Shown here: positions 24,990 to 34,511 of the stretch, one piece after another | Position numbering within the stretch: the stretch's first letter is position 1 | Layout of the letters: each line of letters opens with the position of its first letter | Origin: Flammulina velutipes | Lineage: Eukaryota > Basidiomycota > Agaricomycetes > Agaricales > Physalacriaceae | Direction: 5' to 3' | Length of the DNA stretch: 64,000 nt | NCBI GenBank assembly: GCA_011800155.1 | Contig: CM022376.1 | Coordinates: 558,001 to 622,000 of the forward strand | Position numbers and translations under genes: made by a program | Notes under the pieces: generated by a model | Database searches by the model: none | What the model saw: only the letters and a program-made list of their open reading frames with translations | Told to the model about the DNA's origin: nothing

Positions 24990-26970
24990 TTCTCTTCGGG
25001 AAGCGTCTTGTATAGTCTATATAGTAGTACCTAACGTAATTCGTTCAGAAATCGAGCATGGCCATGTAGATATGGCACTTACGGACAGCAATTTTCCGAG
25101 GCCCGTTGCGATTGACAGCGACAGATTGAGAGCAATGCAGGTAGCGTCCAGAATCTGAAGTAGAACTCGACTAACGACATAAGGTGAGCTACATCATGTA
25201 GCGATGTCGAAACCTACGGACACGGAGATCGGTCCATGAGCTATAACTGGGGCAAGCGAGCCTGCAGTGCGTACCTGCTTGCCATGGTCCCGTAGGATGC
25301 GTGAGTAGGTCGTCCTGCGCCAGTCGTATGAAGCGTAAGGCTTGGGATCGTGTTTTGGCAGTCCTGTGGGGTCGAATGAGGAACGCCTATAAAACGTGAG
25401 GATTGCCTTATATACGGGATGGAAAAAGCGCAAGCGTACAGGAATAAATCGACACTTGGAGAACGTCGTATCAGATCTTGTGGGTTCGTCTTCTTGAGGG
25501 TAGCATTTCTCGTGTGAGGCCAATCGAGGGGTGAATACTTGTTGTTGTTCAAATTCGACGTCAAGCTGAGGAGTGACAGTTCGGGCAAAAACGGCCTAAC
25601 AAAAGTCAGTAAAAGTGCCTCGTACGAAGAAACCTGCTCACCGTCGTCTCTTCGTCGTAAAGCAAGGTGTAGGACGTGCTTCGTGATACTACTGGGTTGT
25701 AAGTACCATATAAACGACTCGCTTGGCCTCCAGAATCTCGCTCGTCGTAAAAACGACGTCTTTTGTATCAATGAGCTCGAGATGTGTATACTTCAAATCC
25801 AATGGAAGCTGGATAGCATTAGATAGGCAAACAACGAAGACATACACGGCGCGTACCGATACGGGCGAGACTTCGCGATGAGCACGAATCGATTTCAGCG
25901 CATGTAGTCGACCCGGCGGCTTCCTTTGGATATCATGGCCAGCGAGCACCGTATGACAGCGATGAGCGCGCAAATGCAAGGATGCGCGACAGAAATGGAA
26001 GAATAAGGTCGCATATAGTCGGAGACGATGATGGTAGGAGGCAACATCGTTGGCGCGGCTCTTTGTTCCTGACTACCATGATCACTCGTCGTCTCCTCCA
26101 TATACATCGTGCTCGACGGCAATAACGATGATCTAGCAAGCTGTCCATCGCCTGGTTGCCTGTATACTTGCTGCCTTCCATTTTGTCGACAACAACAACT
26201 CTTCGTCAACATAAACTCGGCGGCAGTGACTCTGAATCGCGTAGCCCAACGTTGAGCTCGTTATCGTTAACGCCCATAGTACACTATATCTCGTCCAAGG
26301 TCTGCTAGCATGCGGATTCCTTCCAAGTGCCGGAACGATGGAGCAGGTGCGCATTTGCTATACCGTCTTTCCTAGTGGAGGAACTGAGCTCGCTTAATGG
26401 CTCACTGAAAGGACATTGTACCCATGAAGGCACTGCTATCTTTCTCTACGTGCGCATGCTATTCTGCAACCATACCCTGGAATCTCAAGAACGCGCACGC
26501 TGCCCTGCGGGGAGGCTCAGGACAGCACCGTATACTCAACCTCTATAGACCAGACTGAGGTATTCCCAAGCTCATTCTACGTACACTCACGCGATCCTAG
26601 TCAAGTCCTCCTTGCTAGTCTCATTGATTCGCTCAGATTTCTCACTCTCCAAGCACATGAGTGTTTCTCTCTCCCTAACAATAGGAAGAAGGCGGGCTGA
26701 CTAGATAAAGACATCTCAACATGTCTCCATTTCTTCTGTTAATTTGTCCAACGACTCCTGGGACGAGGAATTGGCGCAAGGCTCTAGAAGTACGTCAAGC
26801 GTCCCCTCCGCGTTCTGGCTCCTAACACCTACGGCAGCGCCACCAATTTTACTGTCAGCTCATGTCTTCTTCATCGCGTTAGACTTCTACCCCATCTACC
26901 GTCCTAATCCATCACTCCTGTAGCTACTCTAGATCCGATGAATTGAATCTCCTGCCTGCGTTACTTGGGG
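24990..26970. other. Gene-poor stretch with repeat remnants
   Basis: About 25290-25475 is an inverted partial copy of about 13640-13830. About 26040-26110, read on the minus strand, encodes VIMVVRNKEP, a decayed copy of the dispersed NES/NKE repeat. No intact gene is supported. Confidence 0.5.
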
Positions 26971-27653
26971 CCGTCTTCCTCGTCGCTTAGCTCGACAGTC
27001 GTGATCATAAATGCCGACGGGACAAGCGATTTCGCGCCACAATCTGATTTTCTGATCTCGTAGACTTGTTCGCACTTGCTGAGCTCGTACCATTCGAAAG
27101 CCACAGGCGATGCGGCTTTCCGGACAGCCTTGTTGGGAGTGAGGCCAAGTTCTGAACAACTGTAAGTGCTATTTCGACGGACTCGAATTGTTTTAGTGTG
27201 ACGTCCTTCTTTTCTGATCATCAGCGGTGCTTGAACGACACCATTCACTCAGCATGTGTTGTGTGTCCACTTTACTTATTAGAGGCCTTCAATTGTCTTG
27301 TCTTCAGGGATAAAAGTTGTCGGAGTGGAAGTTTGTGTGTCCCCGCTAATGAGATACTCCTGTACGTCGGACATACTTCGCCTGTGCACTGTTATCTGCG
27401 CTCAATGATTCTATTTTTCTCGCAGAGACGATGAATGAGGCCAACCAAGTTACATTGCATTCGTCAATATCGCGCCACATAATGAAGGAAGCGGAGCGGG
27501 AACAATACCCAGCCATCGGGATACGCGCACCGCGCATCCACCCTGCACAAGATTACATGCGCCGTCAAAGGGCCTTGTTCTCGTGCCGAAAAACAAAAGA
27601 CTATAACTCCGAATAGAATAAGAGCACCCGTGGGTAAACGCCACAATTTTCGG

Positions 27654-27662
27654 TTATATAAG
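27654..27662 (+). promoter_or_regulatory. TATA-like box in right repeat arm
   Basis: TTATATAAG is conserved in both arms (reverse complement near 6660). It is followed ~100 bp later by a conserved CGCAGATGG context, suggesting a real promoter in the ancestral repeat. Confidence 0.4.
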
Positions 27663-27929
27663 GCTGTGAATCGACGCCTCTTCTTTCCTCAGAACCACCA
27701 CCATCTCCCAGCATCGGGCTCGACCTCCACTCGCGTATCTGCCCTTACGCAGATGGCTGTGGCAGACGCGTCGATGTTGTGCTGATCGTCATTGACGTCT
27801 CAGTTTTTGAGGCGTCGTCGCTCGTCGCCATCGATGGACCAGTAAGTCGCGCTTTCCTCGTCCTCTACGTTACTCATTCTTGTCCGACAGTCAACATTCC
27901 CTACTATGGGACCTGCTTCGATTCCCTCG

Positions 27930-29020
27930 ACCGACCTCGGATGAATCTACCCCCAGGTGCCCGTCAAGACTCGATCTGCTTTTGGCGTCGAGGGCGCATC
28001 GATAGGGTAACCTATCGATTCGCGACCACCCCCGCTCTGCCATCCAGGCCATCTAGCGCCGTAAGTGAGAGGCATCGAGACGCGTGTTCGGTTACTGGTG
28101 ACTGTGGCACGCCTTGGTTAGGTCTTGGGCTTCGTCGCCTTCGAGTTCAAGTGCCTCATCGGCTCGAACTGCGGTTTGCGCACCTGTACCGTGAACAGGC
28201 GGGGCGTTGATCCATCGCCTGATAATGATGGATCACCAGATAGCGGTACGATTCTCTTTCGATGCTCATCGCATCGTCGCTTACGATCCATTAGAATTTT
28301 GACTGCACACTTCGTTCCCTTCGACTGGCCTCGGATGAATCCACCCCCAGGCGCCCGCCAAGAATCGATCTGCTTTTGGCGTCGAGGGCGCGTCGATAGG
28401 GTAACCTATCGACTGGCGTTCACACCAATTGTCCCCGCTCTGCCATCCAGGACTTCTAGCGCCGTAAGTGAGCGGCATGGGGTCGGTGTGTTCGGTTACT
28501 GGTGACTGTGGCACGCCTTGTGTTGGTCCTGGGCATCGATGTTTTGCCGCCATGTTCAAAGCCTGATCGGCTCGAACTTCGGTTTGCGCACCTGTACCGT
28601 GAACAGGCGAGGCGTCGATCCATCGCCTAATAATGATGGATCACAAGACAGAAGTACACTTTCCTTCCCATCTTCGTCGCGTGGTCGCTTATGGTTCACT
28701 AGATTTTGACCGAACCCTGCGATTACCTTGCCTGACCTCGGATGAAATCACCCCCAGGCGCCCGTCAAGACTCGATCTGCTTTTGGCGTCGAGGGCGCAT
28801 CGATAGGGTAACCTATCGATTGGCGAACGCACCAATTGTCACCGCTCTGCCATCCAGGACAAATAGCGCCGTAAGTGAGCGGCATCGGGACGGTGTGTTC
28901 GGTTACTGGTGACTGTGGCACGCCTTGCGTCGGTCTTGAGTATCGATTTGGGCTTCGACGGTTTGCGTACCTGTACCGTGAACAGGCAGGGATCGGTCCA
29001 TATCCCTCTAATTATGGACC
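27930..29020 (+). repeat. Three ~390 bp tandem units with hairpin
   Basis: This is the counterpart of 5350-6410. The hairpins are at 27998-28019, 28392-28413 and 28799-28820, each with 9 bp arms and loop GTAA. The outermost base pair is A-T in two units and G-C in the middle unit. Confidence 0.8.
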
Positions 29021-30759
29021 ATTAAATAAGGTATGTTCTTTTCTTTTCACGCCACAAACAGAGCTAACTTTGTTTGCTTTCTAGACCTCGAAATCGAAGA
29101 GTTATACACTATACTACAAGGTACGTTTCCCGGAAAAGGGCACCATCGTGTCCTCGCGCCCCCTTGTCGTGGGTTCCGGGCTTAAGGCCCCCCGGCTACT
29201 AAGCGCGCGTTAAACATTCATTCATTCATATCTGTTTCTTTTCGTTACTCGTCCTCGTTGACCTGCACCGTTCGTTTTTCTTCCTTTCTCTTCATCGAGC
29301 TCGTTTGCTTACCTACTTCAACAGACCCCGCTGTGACTTACTTCGAAGCATCTTTACCATCTGGCCACCTTCATCTCGAGCAAACATTTCTCGTAGATGA
29401 CGGGGTCAACTCACCGCATCGAGGTTCGTTCATCCACAAAGCAATCACTAAACAAGCGGGGTAGCAGGTCACGAAGACTATCATTCCTTTTGCTATTCGT
29501 TCTGCCTGGGAGCTGGCATTACTTGTACGTCAACTTTGTTCTCCACGTTCACATCGTCTAACGCACCCCCGCAGCCTTGCACCATAGCTCCCAGCTCCGA
29601 GAAACCACTTCCTGTAAGAGAGTGAACCCCAACGTATGCGCCACATAGCGCGAGAGCTGACACAGACCGGTATGTGGACACGATCTCTTTCTTTTACCTG
29701 CCCTAATAATGCCTTTCCTAGAAGATGGACCATTAGTTATCCTATACGTCATGTCAGCTCTCGGCTTCGAGAGTGTGAACATAACATTACCAGAGTGACT
29801 TCAACACCCGAACGACTATCTGAAAGCCGCTAGCCTGGGAGGTCGAGGTCATAAGTACGCGTCTCTCGCTTCCGAACGCTACTGTTTGCTGATTAGACCT
29901 TCTCCAGGAAACTAAAGAATATCCTCACTCCCAGCTCCGAGAAGAGAGCGGCAAATTTACCAACCTATATAAATTATTGATCTTTACCGCTTGCTTGGGA
30001 GCTTGACCGGGCAGTACGTCGAGCCTTCTTCATTCCCAAGGCAATCGACTGACTCCGACCTCAGATGTGACTCCCCGTGTCGAAGAGCGGTGAACCTTCT
30101 TCATTATCATTCGTATGTAGTTCCCGAGGAAGACGTGCTCCCTTGTCGTGGGCCTCGGGCTTGAGGCTGTAGGCCGACCAAATGCACGCGTAGAATACAT
30201 ATCTGAGATACCTGCGAAATGAACTTATTTTCACGAATGATTGACGAAAGCGAAACATATATTCCGTTAGATACGCCCTAGACGCTGTATTCAATAACTC
30301 CGTGCAGTGGTACATCCTTCGATGGGGTATATATAGTGCACGCGAAGGAAGGGATACCTAGGCGGAACTTGGTCAGTCAGAACATAAAGCAATCATTGTT
30401 AACGTACTGCTGTGTTCCATTCCTCGGGTAGTTGTGTAGTTAATGAGAACCTATAAGGCCGTCGAGGTCCTGGTGCTAATAGTAGAAGCATAAAAGGACG
30501 AGTCCGCTGCAAGGCGAGGATGCGTATGGTTGGGGCAAGGTCGAATTCTCCTCAGACGTCTCCAGACCTTCGTTCGCAGAGCGAGCAATCCAAGGCGCCG
30601 AAGTATTCGTTGTCTCGATTTGCATCCCTCTAGTAGACTCAAGAGCCCCCAGGGCAACGCCCGGCCGTGGCATGGAATAAGAGAAGATGCTCCCAGCGAC
30701 AAGGTCGCCTAGGGGTTTGAAGTTGCTGTCGTCTTGCCAGCGAAGGGCTTGAATCCGAG

Positions 30760-31060
30760 TCGATGTATCCTCCAGAGGTCGCGAGAAGCGATAAGAGCGC
30801 CGAGCTCGTCGTTGGCGCCGTCGTGGATAATGAAAGCGAGATCATGGTGGTCGAGAACAAAGAGCCTTCTGCTAAACAAAGCTTGTTTCCTACCACTATC
30901 ACCATCGCTTTTGGGCTGGCGACTGGCTGCTCGACGCTCTTGACACGACGATGAACGTACATGACCTCCTCCAGGCAGCGAACAACGAGTCTTCAGACTC
31001 TTCTGGGATTGTTGGCAAGCTGGGATGTGCGCACAACGTACGTTTCGACGTCGTCACCCC
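30760..31060 (+). repeat. Dispersed repeat copy, ELVV/NES/NKE type
   Basis: This is the second well-preserved copy of the block at 3630-3980, in the same orientation. Both lie just outside the outer ends of the inverted arms. Confidence 0.6.
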
Positions 31061-31357
31061 CTGCCGACTGGCCTTGACAATGCTCGAAAAGATTACAATA
31101 ACGAACACATTTACGGCATTGGTTTACAGGTTTAGCGCTTTAGCATCGGAACTAATAGTCTCGGGCCGCCACAGCCGAAGTGGCGCAATAAGGTCCACTG
31201 GCCCTGTCGATCTTTCATTTGCTTCCGCTTCCGTCGTATATTGACTTAAGATGATGCAATATAGTCAAATGCAACGATCCATGGCCCCTCTCATACGCTG
31301 TCTGACTGCCACTGCACAAGGTCAGCAACTTCCCACTACTGTCACGGGTGGCATTCT

Positions 31358-31384
31358 GGTGTGGTGCCACGGTGGCACCACACC
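31358..31384. other. Perfect 27 bp palindrome
   Basis: Arms of 13 bp (GGTGTGGTGCCAC and its exact complement) surround a single central base. This is followed 6 bp later by a second perfect hairpin. Confidence 0.9.
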
Positions 31385-31390
31385 GTGTGT

Positions 31391-31414
31391 AGACGTCGTG
31401 TAAACACGACGTCT
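31391..31414. other. Perfect 11 bp inverted repeat, 2 nt loop
   Basis: AGACGTCGTGT and its exact complement are separated by AA. Two such perfect palindromes side by side are unlikely by chance and may mark a transposon end or a cruciform. Confidence 0.9.
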
Positions 31415-31859
31415 AGGGCAGGGATAAGTCATAGATAAACGTTATGTACTTATGTCCTTAATACATTAACTTTAAACACATGCAAGTGCATACTAAGAGA
31501 ATCAATCTAAGGCGCTCTAAACATTCAGAAATGGTGGCAGAATAGGCATGCTAGCATTGGAATTATAGTACAGATCAATAGATACAGACGACTAAGCACG
31601 ACTAAAGAATTGTCAAATAGACTCTTTGCTCTCTCTCTTCAACACCATCATATCCAGAGCATCTACTACCATCCTCAGCACTTCTGTCATGAAGGAGATG
31701 GGCCATAAAGACACAAGAAGGGGATTTCAGAGGAGCAGGAGCAGGAGACATCAAAAGGGGATCCAGGTGCGCCACAGAAGACTTTTAATCATTCTCACTC
31801 ACTCATTTATGTATTCCATACAATTTCTTCCCCCACACGCACTGTTCCGCATCCTACTC

Positions 31860-32345
31860 GACGTTACGCGCCGCCGCTCGACGTTACGCGCCGCCGTTCA
31901 ACGTTCCGGCTCATCTTTCGACGATTCTCGCCATCGTTCGACGTTTCGCGTACCGTCGTTCGATTCGCCTCGTCGTTCATCCTTCAACGCGACGGCCCAA
32001 CGTTCTGCATCGCCGCCCAACGTTCCGGCTCATCTTTCGACGATTCTCGCCATCGTTCGACGTTTCGCGTACCGTCGTTCGATCCGCCTCGTCGTTCATC
32101 CTTCAACGCGACGGCCCAACGTTCTGCATCGCCGCCCAACGTTTCGCCTCACCGTTCAACGATTCTCGCCATCGTTCGACGTTTCGCGTACCACCGTTCG
32201 ACGATCCGCCTCGTCGTTCATCCTTCAACGCGACGGCTCAACGTTCTATCTGCATCGCCGCCCAACGTTTCGTCTCACCGCTCAACGTTTACCGCCACCA
32301 TCCAACGTTCGTTCTCACCCTTCGCTGCCGTTTCACGTATTGCGC
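31860..32345. repeat. CG-rich minisatellite
   Basis: A degenerate ~18-20 bp unit (TTCGACGTTTCGCG-like, often containing AACGTT) is organised into a ~122 bp higher-order repeat present about three times (from about 31899, 32021 and 32144). The second copy is almost identical to the first, so recent unequal exchange is likely. Confidence 0.8.
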
Positions 32346-32424
32346 CACCGTTCCACTGCTCGTTTCATTTCCAACATTCGCATTGTTGTTCACCCCCTCG
32401 CGATTCGTTACGCTCCTCTTGCAG

Positions 32425-33016
32425 GCGCGACTGTTTTATCTTCGACAGGTATCCAAATATCTGAGGAGGAAGGAACCGGGCGCAAGCAACAATCGCGCGA
32501 CCTGTATTCTGCTCGAAGCCGAGAGGAGGTATGGGGGCCACTTCCGGGAACATTCCGGTGTCTATTGGGTCCTCCTGTAAGTTTTAAACACCATCAGTTG
32601 TCTGTATTCATCGTTCCCACAGAGGCCATTACCACCAATCGCCTCCTGATGGTCGCGCCCATGCTGCCGAAGAAAAGTGAGTTCTAACCCTATTATGAAT
32701 TTCGTTAGATCTCATCCACATTTTACAGGAAATCGAGTTCTTACGAGGCTCCCCAAGACCAAGAAGAAACCAAGTAAGTGACTACCAAAGAATTTAACGG
32801 GGTCTAAGACTTGATAATAGAAAAGGACACATTACCATCCGGGTATACAGACCAGACGGAATATGCATTGGTGCAGTCCATTGGGTAAACGAGCACCACT
32901 CCGAGCCCTTCTTGCATGGCGACGCATTTTTCCTTAGAGTTCATCGGAAGCCCCGACGCATCGCGAATTTCTTTTTACCTTCGAACAAAGATGTCAGAGA
33001 GTGTACTTACTTGTAG
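32425..33016 (+). CDS. Unknown spliced gene, 3' exons
   Basis: Four segments, 32425-32576, 32623-32676, 32729-32773 and 32821-33016, are joined by introns of 46, 52 and 47 nt with good GT-AG ends. They keep one open frame across all junctions to a TAG at 33014-33016. The last exon reads KGHITIRVYRPDGICIGAVH and onward with clear coding character. The 5' end is unknown: a plausible acceptor (tcttgcag) precedes 32425, so earlier exons may lie within or before the minisatellite. I do not recognise the product. Confidence 0.5.
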
Positions 33017-33132
33017 TTGAATCGAACCATGTTTTTCTTGTATCTACCCTTCCTAAAATCACAACGTGTCCTTGGACAAAGGTATCATCGCTGAAAGATC
33101 AGATCAGTCACATCTCTTTCACACATTTTCCT

Positions 33133-33139
33133 TTATATA
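33133..33139 (+). promoter_or_regulatory. TATA box upstream of zinc-knuckle gene
   Basis: TTATATA in the context cctTTATATAccgg stands ~80 bp before the ATG at 33217. Confidence 0.5.
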
Positions 33140-33216
33140 CCGGCATCAAAGAGATTCACCTCTTTCACCAACAACCACCACCTCTTTCATCGTCAACCAC
33201 CACCAGCCAACCAACT

Positions 33217-34382
33217 ATGTCAACGCAAAATGCATTCGTTATTCGACTGGAAGCTGAAGACTATGCAGATGTTGATGATGGTGAGTAAAACTATTCGACA
33301 TGAAGAGTTTCCGATACTCACTATCGACGCCAGATCCCACTCGATCACTCCCCTCTTCGCCGACCTCAATCGCCATGCAAGACTTCTCGCAGTCCGTCGA
33401 CCACGGCATACCGCGATACCATCTACCCCCAGACGCCCCTCCGGTGTACGAAGACGACCAAGTCGGTCCAGTCGAGGCAAATCCGGCGCTTATAACCCTC
33501 CCGTGCAACTCAAAGGCTCCGGGATCGCCAGGCGTTGTCGATAGATGGGTTAGGGAGGAAATCCTTGCCAACGTCTGCCTTGAGCAACGCGAGGTGTGGG
33601 ACCTGCTCCCGGGCAACAAGGTCATAACATATCGATGGCAGCCCACTCTTGTCGCACTGAAAGATTCTTACGAGGCCGAGCTGCTCATCAAGGAAACAAT
33701 CGAGAGGAGTTTGGGAGTGTCGAGGGTGAGGGTGTGGATGTCGATGCCGAAAGAGAAAGATTGTACAGATAGTTGGAGCGTCTTCCTCGTCTCCAACATC
33801 ACCGACACGGTCACCGTCGACCTCATCGAGCGCGAATATCTGAACACCTCTTTGGGGACGATCTTCATTGTCTCCTACATCGATCAGAGACCTTCCACGT
33901 ACATGGCAACCATCGACGGCCTGCATTTCGACGATGTCTCTGCGGTTGCCACCATTCCCGAAGTTCAAAGGTGCCTCGTCGATGGCCTCGCTGCCGACAT
34001 GGCACTCCGATACATCGCATTCGTCAGCGTCAACATCGAAGTGCCCGACGATTCCCCAGACTGGGTAAAGGCCCAACGTAAACTTGAGAGGCTTTTCGAG
34101 GGCCTGAGCGTCGAGGGTACGATGGTATATGCAGGAGGACGTCCACGTTCTATCTTCCATGTATACTTGGACGTTCCGACATACGACATGAAGTCCCACG
34201 TGTCGTTGCGCAAATATCTCAGGCGTTACGCCAAGGTCGTTCATCCGACTCGAGGTATGGGGAGATGTGTCGACTGGGAATGCGACTATTGCACCAGCTG
34301 GAAGCACCCGACCCCTTTGTGCCCTGTCGCCAGATTGGACACCTTCTTCGTACCACCCGCGTCCTGTGTTAACCATTATTAG
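33217..34382 (+). CDS. CCHC zinc-knuckle protein
   Basis: Two exons (33217-33280 and 33334-34382) with a 53 nt intron encode 370 aa. The start MSTQNAFVIRLEAEDY lies downstream of a TATA box. The middle of the protein has alternating beta/alpha character, with segments such as SRVRVWMSMPKEKDCTDSWS, but I recognise no named domain. Near the C-terminus C-DY-C-TSWK-H-PTPL-C fits C-x2-C-x4-H-x4-C, the retroviral-type zinc knuckle, with an extra Cys five residues before it. Such proteins can be LINE-type ORF1 products or host nucleic-acid binding proteins; the sequence does not decide. It is convergent with the transposase gene, with 129 bp between them, so it may be cargo of the same element. Confidence 0.65.
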
Positions 34383-34511
34383 GTATTCATGATATCCTTA
34401 CATATATGGATCGTACCTTGGGTGTAGCATACTTGAACTTAGATCTTGTGATAATGCACTAATTTGACTTGTTTGCTAGCGCTACACCGACTGAGATCTA
34501 ATCCTATAAAT

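Larger units (their letters stand above)
26980..30240 (+). repeat. Right arm of large inverted repeat
   Basis: This is the partner of 4130-7345 in opposite orientation. In this arm the TATA-like box (27654-27662) precedes a leader, a donor site near 27842, the tandem array and the DPAVTYFEASLP exon-like block (29322-29420). The two arms differ by small indels that break frames. For example, the stretch after the GHEDY codons reads tattcattc-like in the left arm but lacks one base here. At least one copy is therefore no longer coding. Confidence 0.8.

Noticed and set aside
27779..28505. Overlapping Arg/Pro-rich frames in the tandem units as a repeat protein
   Set aside because: The units are not in one frame relative to each other, and the same DNA is open in several frames on both strands.
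31391..31420. Helitron 3' end (hairpin followed by CTAG)
   Set aside because: CTAG overlaps the hairpin arm, no T follows it, and no Rep/helicase coding sequence is present.
31626..32687. Long 353-codon open frame through the minisatellite
   Set aside because: It is open because the CG-rich repeat lacks stops. The frame changes between repeat copies, and the well-spliced exons downstream use another frame.
33510..34376. 288-codon minus-strand frame opposite the zinc-knuckle gene
   Set aside because: It has no domain or intron logic; the plus-strand gene has a promoter, intron and CCHC motif.
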